Assembly: GCF_021730395.1 (NCBI RefSeq)
Contig: NC_069362.1
Coordinates: 68,155,501-68,219,500, forward strand
Direction: 5' to 3'
Source of the DNA: Mercenaria mercenaria
Lineage: Eukaryota > Mollusca > Bivalvia > Venerida > Veneridae
DNA: 64,000 bases
Shown: positions 23,864 to 35,692 of the stretch, piece by piece
How the letters are laid out: the number at the start of each line of letters is the position of its first letter
How positions within the stretch are numbered: the first letter of the stretch is position 1
Notes under the pieces: generated by a model
What the model was told of the DNA's origin: nothing
Databases searched by the model: none
What the model saw: only the letters and a program-made list of their open reading frames with translations
Made by a program: the position numbers and the translations under genes

Positions 23864-25507
23864 CTAATTGTTAAGAGCAAGTCTTCAATATAATAGAGGT
23901 TAACATTTGGGCTGGTTTATTGTACTAGTTATGTTCTGTTCAATGGTCTTTAACTGGAAATGATACAGATACATCGTTTATCTGGATAACCTTCTATGCA
24001 ACCTGGGTCTGGTATATAGAAATATAGAACATGCAACAAATAAATGGTCACTCTTAAGTTAACTGATAAGAACATGATTTGACAATCATTTTGAAAATAT
24101 TAAAATCTACAAATCTGAGTTTTTATGAAAGTCAATTTGCTGTACTTTTATTTAACCAAAACGTATAGAACTACCTTAAAACACCATATAAAGTTTTTAT
24201 AACAATCTATTCATTTACCCGCACATATCGATTATCCCTCTATATTTTTCTACACATTGAATAGTATCTATTACATACTAATTTTAAACAGGTTTACGAT
24301 AAACTTTAAATGTCGCTATTATGCATTGATGACATGCAAAATTTGAAATCGAATATTTCTTTGTGTTAAAAATTTCATTACTGTTGATTTTTTGGATTTT
24401 ACTAATGCATTACATTAATTTTACACGTATAACAAGTGTGTATTAAAATAGTATAAAGCATCAAGTCCGAGCATATTTCTAGAAACAAGCTACAAATATT
24501 ACTTTTGGTTAATGATTTTTTTTCTGTCTTTATATAATTTACAAGCATATATTGTTGCTGGACTTCTATAAGGCTTTATATACGAACTTTTAAAAAATCA
24601 ATAAATCATTTAAACAAAGTCCTCATACACAATCTTAAATAAATACAATATTATGCAAGAGCTACGTTGGACGAAGAGAATCATTATATTCAACTTAAAT
24701 ATACATGTATTTCTTTAATTGTTCTTTACCAGTCAGGAAGTTTAATAAATTGCCAGACTACTAAAAGTATTAACAAAGGAACATCATTTTGTGTAGTACG
24801 CTTGCTTTTAATGTTGTCTATCAGTTTATGCAGTTTCAAAGCAGTCACTTAAAAAACGTTTCAATTTATGCCCTAAACAAGAGAAATATCAAGAGAAATA
24901 ATTTTCTATAGACATATGAAAGTATCATTGTGTGAAATGTTAACTAAATCTGTTGAAAAGTATTTGAGTTGTGTTCAAGAAAAGCAAAATAAAATATAAT
25001 AAAGAGAGACCAGTTAAAAGATGCATACGGTAGAGTTATAGGACTTGAACCTGCTCTCAATGCCCTCTATTACTTGTGAAATATTAACCAATTATGAGTA
25101 ATCTATATACAAGTATAATAAAAGTATAACAATAATAATTCAGGTTCATAAACACTGCTTTTTTCCTCTGCGTTGCTTTGATATCCTCTGTGTTCGTATG
25201 CAAACTGAATATATTCCTACAGCTATGGCATGGACAAGTAAATCTTATAAAATTTAGACAGAAATAAAGATAAAAAGGTAAACAATGTGGAGTTTTTGTT
25301 CTTGTTCACTTTCTCTTAATGTCGTCTGTTATTGTGTAGATTTAATGAAATTCCTTTAATAGTTTTGGAACTATTATTTGGACAAAAGTATCACGGACAC
25401 ACGGGCGGATGCACGCTGGTTTTAGCAGACGGAGACATTTCCCTCTTTGTCCTTTGAGAAAGTGAAATTTAAGCATTCTATTCTAAAACTGAGAACTAAT
25501 TATTTAC
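23864..25507. other. Collagen IV intron, unique sequence
   Basis: AT-rich with no recognisable mobile element ends. The small frame at 24667-24852 is not supported. Confidence 0.45.
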
Positions 25508-25726
25508 CTGGTTCTCCAAGCTCTCTCTGAGGATCTGACATTTCCTCAGCTCTAGCCTCTTCAAGTAAATCAGTTTCTTCTGGGAATTGCTCTGCTTCGG
25601 CTTCGAATTCTCCCTGTTGACCTAGAAGGTCAGTTTCTTCTAGGTACCGCGCAGGTCCAGGCTCTTCCTGTGCACTTTCGACATCATCCTGAGGAACTTG
25701 GTCACCTTTGTCTCCTTTTTCTTTAA
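25508..25726 (-). CDS. COL4A2-like: Collagen type IV chain, acidic interrupted-helix exon
   Basis: A 219-base exon: acceptor ACTGCCAG before 25726, donor GGTAAAT after 25508, phase 1 at the 3' end to match 23863. It encodes about 72 residues. It starts KEKGDKGDQ, has EEPGPARYLEETDLLGQQG in the middle, and ends ELGEPG. The motif EETDLL occurs twice, about 24 residues apart, as an internal repeat. Gln, Glu and Asp dominate; true Gly-X-Y is limited to GDKGDQ, EPGPAR and LGEPG. That suggests a triple helix that has been eroded or replaced by an acidic segment. The first two bases (TT) require a preceding exon ending in phase 1, which was not found; the upstream end of the gene is therefore open. 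Confidence 0.8.
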
Positions 25727-25974
25727 CTGGCAGTTATTTGTGAATTAGAAATGAGAGGCAGCATTATTTACTAATAAGTGAGTTTTGGTCTCTAAACTTT
25801 TTCAAAAAACAATGCTTAAAGAACAAGGATAGATATCTAAAGAAGAAAAGTCAAATTCCAAAAATGCAGCCCCTACCCCATCCCACCACCGAAATGCAAA
25901 CCAAAACACGCAGACGTGCATGACACAAACACACACATCCATTCAAAGCAAACAGACTGGAACAAAGAAACACA

Positions 25975-26150
25975 GTGGGAGCGGTGATCTAGTGATTAAG
26001 GTGTCGGCCGCTCAACCCAGGAATCGTGGTTTTTGAGCCCCACTGGGGTCAAGACCATGACTTTTCATATGAAAAACGGAATCGAAAGTGGTTCATATAA
26101 GCTTAAAGCTTTCATCACAATCGAGCTAAAATAAATTAATATAAACTGAA
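25975..26150 (+). repeat. tRNA-headed SINE
   Basis: The head GCGGTGATCTAGTGATTAAGG (A box) is followed by CGTGGTTTTTGAGCCCC (B box). The body GGGGTCAAGACCATGAC and ATTTAAGC-like block lead to the tail ACAATCGAGCTAAAATAAAT. A different family from the V-SINE-like copies. Confidence 0.7.
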
Positions 26151-26234
26151 GACAGTGGGACATTGCCTTACAAAGGTCAATAGTAAAAACACCACTGAGA
26201 ACTTATACCGGTTTATGGTTCACCGAATTTACCT

Positions 26235-26530
26235 CCACCATGTTCCAAAGTTACAAGACAGTGTTAATAACACTTATTCCCGCCATATTAATCCTTAACA
26301 CACGCAGTGGCAACAGAAGGCAAGAAATGCTCTTGTAAATTTATATAGAAAGCAATCCGTAAGAACTGAAAACGCTTGTACCCAATGCCTTTGCAGAGGA
26401 CAGCGCAACAGAGATAAATCCTTAAGGTCTCGACGAAAGAAGCCAAAAGACAGATATCAAAAAGCCCAGACCCGGTGGTATTTAAGATCTACCTATCAAA
26501 GAGTCCCCAGTCTGTTCCGTCAGAAAAAAA
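26235..26530 (+). repeat. Dispersed repeat R, copy without insertion
   Basis: Shares AAGACAGATATCA, CTTAAGGTCTCGACGAAAGAAG-like and GTCTGTTCCGTCAG blocks, in the same order, with 37510-38080. At 26485-26510 its GGTATTTAAGATCTACCTATC aligns with the GGATTCGAGAG-CTGCCTATC target of the tRNA-bearing element at 37634-38031, so this copy represents the empty site. Nature of the repeat unknown. Confidence 0.55.
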
Positions 26531-26990
26531 TCAGGAAAAATGAGGAATGCGTAGCGTCCAACTGTAACCTGGTTGAGTGTGTCTCAAACCAGTTGAGTCA
26601 TAACCTATAAACGTTTAATACCTTTACCAAATACAAGTGTAGAATTGCCATGACACAAAATCTAACGAAGTTTGTAAAAAGCATCACCATAAAACAAAGG
26701 GTTTTTATGAACCTTCTCACATAAGTGCATTTAAATAACTATTAGATTTTAAAACCAAATCAATGTACAAGGTATTTACGTAATTTATAATACCGATAGC
26801 CTTGCTGAAGAAGCTTATATAATATGTAATATATTGTTTACGTTCGTTTAAATCCTCACAATGACTACACGCTCTGGCAAACCGGATTAATTGAGAAATA
26901 TGTATCCTAAATGATGTTGCCTGAGGTACATTCCCATCCGAAATGGGGAAATTTACAATACTATAATTGAAATCATCTCTCTTGGCATCA
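26531..26990. other. Unique sequence
   Basis: AT-rich, no gene or element recognised; the inverted words ACCTGGTTGAG and CAAACCAGTTGAG lie near 26570-26600. Confidence 0.35.
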
Positions 26991-27145
26991 GTTTGTTATG
27001 TATAATATTGCCATTAATAGTGAGATGTAAGTCCAACAATGAAGCAATAGTATCCAAGAAGAAGAAACATGTCTGAGTCAGGAATCGAGCCCGGGTTGCC
27101 TCGGCAATAATCACGTTCCTCCCACCCTGGCCAGTACACCGAGTA
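26991..27145 (-). repeat. tRNA-like SINE fragment
   Basis: The minus strand has CCCGGGCTCGATTCCTGACTC (B-box-like GGCTCGATTCC) downstream of a CTCGGTGTACTGGCCAGGG block. The open frame at 26953-27210 is a by-product. The A box is poor, so the family is uncertain. Confidence 0.45.
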
Positions 27146-28340
27146 GAAATTCGTACTAAACGACTCTTCATATAAAGCTTAATAATTAAGGCAGTTAGCA
27201 TTCTTGACAAACGCCTTTCAATTTTGTCATGGAAAAATGTGTAAAATTAACTTATTCGCACATGTTTCCATAAAATATAATCTGTAAAACCATGGTTAAA
27301 AGCTTTCTAAAGAAGTACAGCAATAATGTCCTGCTATCTTGAACTTTTCTTCTTCTTGGTTGTCTGGAAGTCGGCCCCTTTAAATGGGCAAAACAAAAAT
27401 TATTTCAGGTTTAACTAAATGTTGCTATACTGTGTTAATGCTGACCTTTGAAACACTTTTTCTTTGACTTTGCATTAGCATTTTCTATACGTGCTCGCAA
27501 TCTGCACTCTCTCCCTACGGGACACTAAAACATTTCGTAGAAATATTCCTCGTTAAAGAATATAGCAAACAAATTCTTATATACTGTGTAATAAATTCAT
27601 TTGCAATTTTTGTTATTTATAATACGAAATCTGAATTACTTAATACTAAGCTGCTAGGAGTAAATGTCTGTTATCAAAAAATGTTGATGTTTAACTTTTT
27701 TTATTTATAATGGACATGCATTGTTATTAAGTTGAGTCTAAATTAGGATAGAGTCTGTATAAACTGAACGCAACTGCAACTGCCAACTTGCAAAAGCAAA
27801 GTTTTTCCGAGTAAAAATTCAATTCAAAGTTAGCAATTCGATGCAATATTATATTTAAGACTACGACAATACTGATAAATATTAGAGATAAAACATACAT
27901 CGGCGTCCGTGTCACATGAAACAGCTTTTGAATTTGCAGTTTGGGAATAAACTGTTAACAATACAACCACCTGAAGGTATACAGATATCAGTTTTACTCA
28001 TTCTGTTGAATCACTATAAGACAATAATGATAAAATAAACCAATGTCCATGTCAGTATTCTTAACAACAGCATATAAATATCTAAATATTACATGTTATA
28101 AACATCTACATATATCTGAGTACAGTAATTAGTATTTTAGGCAAGATTGTGTGTGTGTGTGTGCGTGTGCGTGTGCGTGTGTGTTTTCAAAACAAAACAT
28201 TAAAACATTTTTAGATTCATTGTTGTGATTTTATGGTATAGTATTGTCTTATTGATGATAAGGGTTGTTTATGGTATAGTATTGTCTTAGTGTACAAATT
28301 GCCATATGCATATTCTTGAAGGAGTTCATTTAGTTGGTGA
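27146..28340. other. Unique sequence with a (GT)n microsatellite at about 28147-28185
   Basis: A GT/GC dinucleotide run (TGTGTGTGTGTGCGTG...) near 28147-28185 and a short direct repeat TATGGTATAGTATTGTCTTA (28232 and 28271). Otherwise AT-rich without genes. Confidence 0.6.
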
Positions 28341-28343
28341 ATC

Positions 28344-28570
28344 CATGGTATGAAAGTTCTTTATTCACAACTAATTTAGGTTTTTACCTGCTGACTGCTT
28401 CGGACAGTTCTCTGTCCTTCATCACGAGCACTGACTTCCGGTCTATGCAGTGGCGGAAACAGCCAAAGATGACCGGAAGTCAGTGCTCGTGATGAAGGAC
28501 AGAGAACTGTCCGAAACAGTCAGCAGAGAAAAACCTAAAAAAGTTGTGAATAAAGACATTTTATACCATG
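28344..28570. repeat. Palindromic MITE, 227 bp
   Basis: CATGGTAT (28344-28351) is inverted as ATACCATG (28563-28570). Arms of about 95 bases pair almost perfectly (TTCTCTGTCCTTCATCACGA with its complement) around a short centre GTGGCGGAAACAGCC. Clean and probably recent. Confidence 0.85.
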
Positions 28571-29013
28571 CAATATGTATAGTCTCTGATAAATCATTTA
28601 TATGATTGGTCACATACATGATATTTGTTAAATGTACTGTACATGTAATGCGAATGAGACTTTAATAAAATATTTGAATTTGAACTGAATTCAATATTAT
28701 ACCTTTCATAGACATTTAAATATATTACATATCTAACATTAACAGGTAATGGTAGATTCCCTAGAAGCAATGAATATAGGGCCACAGATCACAAAGGACT
28801 TCCATAAGTCGAAACAGTAGTGGAAAAATGCCTGTTTGCTTCAAATACCCATCAGCATGTACGTTGCTCCATTGTTTTCGAACATGGTATGCACGAAAAT
28901 TCCACCACTGGTTGGTGAGATTTTAAATTAATCTTACAGATTGGGAATATTTTCTAAGATAAAAGTTAAACCATTTATGATTCATTTAAATGACACAGTG
29001 TCGTCTTGTATTT

Positions 29014-29300
29014 GAGCCGCGCCATGAGAAAACCAACATAGTGCGTTTGTGACCAGCATGAATCCAGACCAGCCTGTGCATCTGCGCAGTCTGGTCAGGA
29101 TCCATGCTGTTCGCTTACAAAGCCTATTGCAATTAGAGAAACTAAGGGAACAACATGAATCCTGGCTGGTCAGGATCCATGCTGTTCGCTTACAAAGCCT
29201 ATTACAATTAGAGAAACTATAAGGGAACAACATGAATCCTGGCTAGACCGCGCGGATGCGCAGGCTGGTCTGGATCCATGCTGGTCGCAAACGCACACGC
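29014..29300. mobile_element. Palindromic MITE 'P', truncated copy with internal duplication
   Basis: It starts GAGCCGCGCCATGAGAAAAC like the copies at 40194, 41643 and 54831. A ~75-base internal segment (CAGGATCCATGCTGTTCGC to AACATGAATCCTGGCT) is present twice in tandem (29096 and 29171). The right terminal repeat is missing; sequence passes directly into the Helitron-like repeat at 29301. Confidence 0.8.
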
Positions 29301-29735
29301 TTGTGATCCTAGGCCAAGCATTCTCAAGTTATCGTCCTGAAACCGTTTAACTGTTCCAGGTCACTGTGACCTTGACCTTTTATTTACTAATCTCAAAAGC
29401 AATAGGACTCGTTTGCTTGTTATGAACAACCTCTCTAACAACTTTCATAATCCTAAGCCGAAGCGTTCAGGAGTTATCATCCGGAAACGGTTTAACTGTT
29501 CCTAGTCACTGTGACTTTGACCTTTGATCTACTGATCTCAAAATTAATATTGATCATCTGCTGGATATGACCAACCTCCATATCAGCTTTCATGATCCTA
29601 GGCCTAAGCGTTCCTCAGTTATCATCCGGAAACCGATTCGTCTACATACCGAACGACATACCGACCGACCGACTGACAGACCGACATCTGCAAAACAACA
29701 TACTCCTCCTTCTTCGAAGAGGGCGTAACAAGAAT
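29301..29735 (+). mobile_element. Helitron-like non-autonomous repeat, family E
   Basis: About three units of ~147 bases, each with TGATCCTAGGCCTAAGCG-, AGTTATCATCCGGAAAC- and GTCACTGTGACCTTGACC-like lines. Then an ACCGACCGACCGACTGACAG run and a terminal CTCCTCCTTCTTCGAAGAGGGCG hairpin. The same family, degraded, occurs at 60378-60665. Confidence 0.65.
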
Positions 29736-30257
29736 TAAAACTTTACCGTCAGGTCGGCTTTAGGACAAATTTCAATACATTTATTTCATATGTTAGTGAT
29801 GTTTTCGAACTTCGATTGCATTGTTAACAATAGAAGTAAAGCATGTGATCTGTAGATCGCGCAGTCATCTACAAGAAGCCGAACAATTGCCTTTACAGAG
29901 GCAGTCGGGCTAATTGTAGAAACAGAATATGCCAAGTACCTGTGTATCACCAGAAACTACAGAGACCGTGATTAAAGTTGCTCCATCAAAAAAGTATGCC
30001 GTTTACGGTAAACTTGAAAATGACTTCATCCAAAGAGTCCCACACAATCATTGTGACTGATCCCAAATTAAGGAAAAGGCAACAGTGATGAACAATGTCA
30101 AATAGAAGTTTTGTAGCCAACCAGGAAAATTAACAGCACACTTATTTTGAGTTTGTTCAAAGGTCATTTTTACCAAAAAAAATAGATAAAGTTTTACCTC
30201 AAAAATATGTGAATTTATTATTTTCTTTCGAGATAGAAGAAAACTTAAAAGTCTTAC

Positions 30258-30334
30258 TATGATCAAAATTGTAAGCGTCTTCATCTTCTTGTGTCAAACA
30301 GAACAATTCTGCGTTGAAAGTATTGAACCTAATC
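30258..30334 (-). CDS. Candidate start exon with signal-peptide beginning (possible 5' end of the collagen gene)
   Basis: On the minus strand an acceptor-like TCGTTTTGCAG is followed by 50 bases of leader, an ATG at 30284 and MKTLTILII, then a GTAAGA donor. This would suit the first coding exon of a secreted protein. It lies 4.5 kb upstream of the acidic collagen exon, same strand. However, its phase 0 end does not fit the phase 1 start of 25726, so at least one exon between them is missing from this reading. The nine codons carry little evidence by themselves. An untranslated exon ending at a CAG-GTAAGT donor (32816) could precede it. Confidence 0.25.
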
Positions 30335-30339
30335 CTGCA

Positions 30340-33300
30340 AAACGATAAGTGAGCATGTCATTTTATAATTCAATCTTTCTTCTTGCGTATCTTTTGTATT
30401 GCCATCTACCGATTTAATTACATGAAATATATCTTGTATTTTCAGAGTTATCGCAGAATCACTTTTTTTTGCGACTGACTGACGGAATCATAATTCCCTC
30501 TAGTGAAACAATGGTAGGAAAAATATGAATAGATTTCTACTAAGCTATCTAGAAACCCTCTGAAAATACGGTTCAGCAAATTAAAATATCACATGTAGGT
30601 CCTGCCCTGCACAGAAATTATGTTTATGGTCCTAGATATGCCGCAAAACGTTTCTAGACAATTTCTAAACCTGCATGCCCCTTGGTACCCTAGCAGGTGT
30701 GGCCTACACGTAAATTTTATTGCAAATTTGGGTTTTTTTGTTATCTTAAAGGCAATTGGTTTATTTGTATTTGTTTAACTTTGTTATTTGTCATAATCAT
30801 ATAGCAGAATTGTTTTCTGAAAAATCTTCATTTTAACTTATTAACAAAGCAATTTTACTATTACTTGCTAAACACTATACAAGTTGAGAATTATCTGTCG
30901 TATATAACGTTTATTGTTGCAACAGCGGTTTTATCAAAGCAGCGAGAACTTGGAGCTGTTGTTTTCCACCAAAGTCCATTTTAGGCTCAATATATGATCT
31001 AATTACTTGGAAATTTGGAGCATTGGAATTGCATTTTGACTTGTTTTGACTATCATGATAGCAGAAATTCCTAGAAAGCATTTTAGGCGGGCAAGAAAAA
31101 TAAAGGGTTTAGAAAGGCCGCAGAATTGTTCTCAATGAGCTAAAAATAATCTTATGAAGAATGTAGGCTATAGATAATTGACCATAAACTGATTTTAGTT
31201 TCAAAACTGTTGTGTCCTGAATTTTGCTGTACTATACACTTGAACGATACCAGTCTCGTATTGACCACAGGTATTCACCCTGAAATTGAAATTGAAGTCC
31301 ATTGTCCGAACTATATTCAATTTACTAATCCAAGTGCGTATTTGAACAATCTCATGATATCCGTGGACTCAACTTTAAACAATTTCAATCCTTCTATGAA
31401 ATTTGAAGGCAGTGTCACAAGCCTTGTAATCTGAAACTATTTATCCTCAAGATTAAAGGTCATCTGAACATTTTATGAACGACACCTCTCTAAAACACTG
31501 ATCAGCAACCAGTTTCAGTCTTAATATCACTGAGACCACAAAACAGCTTGAGGCATTTACTAGTCAAATGCAATCACCCTTCAAAGATGAAGATAGTATT
31601 CCAAAACAATCCCCAGTTCTTGATTTTTTAATCTGAACTGTATTCAGTCCCGATCACTTTGATCTTTACCTTTGACTTACTGACCTTAAACACACTAGGT
31701 TCATTAAATGACTATAAGCAACCTGACCTGTTATGTTTGAAGACGGCTTACCTAACACTTCTTTAGTTGAGGTTTAGGAGTTTATTATCAAAACACATAA
31801 AAAATTTGATAAACAAAAAACATTTTTACCAACACTCTATCAGACCATTACTGTTCTGCCGGCCGTACGGTCCCGTACAATTGATACTTAAAATGTTCTG
31901 AAAAAGCTGTGCCCGTTTAAAAAAAGTGTACAATTTGTAAAGAAATAGAAATAAACTCTTGCTGATAACTACGTTCAACCTAGTTATGTGGAATTTCAAC
32001 ACTGAGACATTATTGCAAAGGCATCAAAACAAACATATAACAGTTTTAAAAATGTTCAGTTTTTCAAGATGTTTGCCTGTCCGAAAGTGTGATCCTTTAT
32101 GCAGTCGTTTTACAGAATGAATTCAATGCATTTATCAGTATACTGACAATTGTTCTGTATTTGTTTTGTGAAAAAAAGATATACATGTTTTATATGCTGT
32201 TCAATTTTCATGTAAAACAAGCGTTTCTTTCTATGATTTGGTGTTGTTTGAAGTTTTTCTCTCAAAATGTAAATCTAAGCGTTAAAGATTGGAAACCATT
32301 TCCAATGTAAAGGTCACTGTGCTCCCGACATTTGATGTACAAAACACTAAAACAATTGGGTGTACTATAATTTCACAGCTGAACGTCAATGCATAATTTA
32401 GTCATTGATAGAAACTTTTTTTTCTATTTTGACCTTTGACAACCATCCTTTGAACCTTTTCGGTTGTAGGCAAAAGCTTTCTACAGTTATTTCTAAAAAC
32501 ACTTTAAGTCTTAAGGTCGCTATGACTTTGATCTTTAACTGACTCCAGAAGTTTACAAATTGTACGACAAAATCAATAAAAAGACGTCAAGGAGACTCCT
32601 TGAATATGCGAAGCTCCTTCTACAGACTTAGCATCCGCTTAAACAAAATAATAATTACTAAACAAAACTGTTATAAATTTAAATGAAGTTCTTCATAATT
32701 TTCTACTAGTAAAAAAATAAAATGCTTAGCTAAAAATATAGGAAGTATAGATCAAAGCAACATCTATCTGCTAAAGTTTAATTATAATATTTAATAAAAA
32801 GACTAATTTACTTACCTGAAAAGAAAACACACGAAAGATTCCCTCTCCTAGATTATGGAAGGGCACCTTCAACAAAATGTATAAATGTTGTGCCTCAGTC
32901 AGAAGCTGTACCAAATAAAGTGATCTGTCTGTAACATTCATACCATTTAGACGATGGGTAAATTGGCACGTTTTAAAATTATTGCTCCTTATCTTCTAAA
33001 CCACTCTTCAAGTTGAAATTTTTTTTTTCGTTTATAAAATTAACTTTAAGGTTTAATTTTCTAATTACTCATTTTTTGTAATCTTGTCTTACGAGAATTA
33101 TAATATCATCTATTACCTTGAACCCCCTATTTCTCTGAAATCTCGCTCAATAGTCGGGGTGAAAATATATTGTGTTACTGTTTTCTTAGCTTAATGGATG
33201 TAGCAAAAATATTAACGAGGGGTGTTCAGAACAGACGTTTTATGTATTATGTCATTACACAATGTTTTCCACATAAGCATCTTTATGACCTGACATTGCA

Positions 33301-33590
33301 ATGGTGCAGTATGTCACTATTTGACTGATACAACACTTCATCCAAATCCATGCATTCTTAGTGCAGGAATAATGAATGTTTCTTCTTTTTTTGACGTCTG
33401 TGGATCCCCGAGGAATTAGTGAGAGGACTTTGCAGGTGCTGTTTGTAAACACATCTTTACTCTACAGTTAAAGAACTTTTTGTAAACAACAGCAAGGACA
33501 GCTTTATGTTAGAAAGTGCTTTCATACATGAAAAACGGTAAACTTGTCAGTCAATCTTCATGATTGGTATATGCATTTATTTTCTGTTTC
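30340..33590. other. Largely unique sequence with decayed repeat traces
   Basis: No supported gene. A perfect donor-like TTTTCAG-GTAAGT lies on the minus strand at 32816-32810 (possible untranslated first exon). Lines such as TTTGACTTACTGACCTTAAAC (about 31670) and AAAGGTCACTGTG (32310) look like worn Helitron-like core units. The frame at 31210-31434 (plus) has no recognised domain. Confidence 0.4.
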
Positions 33591-33599
33591 AAGATAGCC

Positions 33600-33800
33600 A
33601 CTGTTTGACGCTAACTGTAAAGAATAAAAACGGCCAGTTAAAGTACAGTCTGGACTGGTCAATGCTGAAGATTGCCCTCGTTCTGGAAGATTTGTGAGTT
33701 ATAGTTACTGAAATCCTGGATGCACACCTTGACAGACTGCTGTATGTGCAGGTGTCTCAGTAAAAGAGTTTCAGATACGAAATACCCGATACACGACTAT
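33600..33800 (+). mobile_element. Possible mariner-like transposase remnant
   Basis: Plus-strand reading gives SGLVNAEDCPRSGRF followed, after a frame change, by DAHLDRLLYVQVSVKEFQI. This resembles the linker and second helix-turn-helix of mariner-type transposases (PRSGRP is the usual wording there). No DDE residues or terminal repeats were found. Confidence 0.35.
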
Positions 33801-34685
33801 ACAGCCTGCTATGTGTAGTCAAACATTTTTATTTTACTAGAGACTGATGATATATAAACAGAAACGTCAGACATTTCCATAGAGTGCGATTTACGCTGCA
33901 GTTCATTTCTGAATATGACCCAGGGTATCTTCTAATTAAGTATCAGGTGAAATATCCACGGTTCATTCTATTGTATTAAAGTAAGAAACAGTATAGTCAA
34001 CAAAATACAGAAAACGCTCCTGTGTAACAAGAATGCTTAAAATGGTTTGAATGAATTTTAAATTGTTCAGGGTCCAAAAGTCCAAGTAGAGATTCCAAAA
34101 AATAATATTGTAAATGACACCTACTGCTCATAAACAGTTGCTCTTCTCTTATGTATTTGTTGCATGACAATGCCACATGGAACCTAGTGACTCATTTATT
34201 GCCAGAAGCGAAGGTTACCAAGCTACCCAATTCATCTTACCTATTAGTATGCAAGTTTTTTTTTTTACATTTTTCAAAACTTGAAATAAAATAAAATTGA
34301 AATAAAACCCTCCAAAATCGCTTCTCAAGCTACGAATGACAGTTGAACATTAAATCAATCATTCAAAAAGTAGATGAAACGTTTGAAATATGCATTCTTG
34401 TGAAGAGTTGACATTTTGAAACTTTTTACATATTACAATTCATGTTAATATTGAATAACACTCATATAAGACTTACAACAACCTACACATTTTATGTGTT
34501 TGCTTTTCAAGCAAAACGAATTAATCATTTTTTCTATTACTTTCCATTATCAAAAAAATGTTCTTGCGTTACAATGAGGGAAAAAGTGAGCATCGTCTCC
34601 AGTGGCCTTGAATTAAGATGAAATAACCTTGGTAGATAGGCACCCAAGCAACATTTTGTAATAGGAGGCCACGCAAGGCTCGTTT
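33801..34685. other. Unique sequence
   Basis: AT-rich, no gene or element recognised. Confidence 0.4.
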
Positions 34686-34689
34686 GTAA

Positions 34690-35692
34690 GAAAGATGTAA
34701 CATGCATGTTGTACCACGGAAAAGTGGATTCGATTCGACAATCTGTCTCATGGTATTGAACATTTGTGCCAAGTTACATCAAAATCCCTCTGTGCAGGAA
34801 GACAAAGTCATTATTGTATCTGACCTTTAGCCTCTAAGTGTGACCTTGACCTCAGACATAGGGACCTGGTTCTTGTGCATGACACTCCGTCTCATGGTGG
34901 TGAACATTTGTACCAAGTAATATTAAAATCCTTTTAAGGGTTGTAGAGCTCTTTAAACAGGAAAAAAAACCGTATTGACCTTTGACCTCCAATTGTTACC
35001 TTGACCTTTGAGCAAGGATTCCGTGTTTTGCGTATGACATGTTATCTCATCATGGAAAACATGTGTGCCAAGTAATGTTAAAATCCCTTTATGGATGGCA
35101 GAGTTATGGAGCGGACAGGAAAAAATCCTGTTGACTTTTGACACCCAATTGTGACCTTGACCTTTGAGCCAGGTGTCTGTGATTTGCGCATGACACGTCG
35201 TCACATCATGGGACACAATTTGTGCTAAGTGATGTTAAAATCCCTTAATGAATGAGAGTTATGGACCGGACACGAAACTAACCCTGTTCATGCCATGATA
35301 ACATTTGACTGCCAAGTGTGACCTTGACCTTGACCTTTGAGCTAGCTATCTGAAAATTGTGCATGACACAGTGTCTGATTATGAGGTACATTTGTGCAAA
35401 GTAATATTAAAGTCTCTTTATGGATGGCAGAGTTGTGGACCCGGACAGGAAAAAGGCCCTGTTGACATTTGGCCTCCAATTGTGACATTGACCTTTGAGC
35501 TAGAGATCCAGGTTTTGTGCATGACACGTTGTCTCATCATAGGGAACATTTGTGCCAAGTAATATAAAAATCCCTTCATGGATGACAGAGTTACGGACCG
35601 GACACGAAATTGCGGATGGACAGAATGACGGACGGAAAAGCGCATTCCTATAGTCCTCGAAACTGGTTTTCAACTAGTAGGGGACTAAAAAA
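34690..35692 (+). mobile_element. Helitron-like non-autonomous repeat, family D, six tandem core units
   Basis: The line (G)TGCCAAGTAATGTTAAAATCC recurs near 34769, 34913, 35068, 35225, 35397 and 35555, giving periods of 144-172. Each unit also has GACCTTGACCTTTGAGC and a GTCTCATCATGG-like line. After the last unit comes GACGGACGG and a terminal inverted TAGTCCTCGAAAC ... AGTAGGGGACTA before an A run. The open frames here follow the repeat and are not genes. Confidence 0.75.

Noticed and set aside
29936-30010. Minus-strand exon candidate before a CACAG-GTACTT donor
   Set aside because: Phase does not fit the collagen exon at 25726, and no acceptor is visible before the stop upstream.
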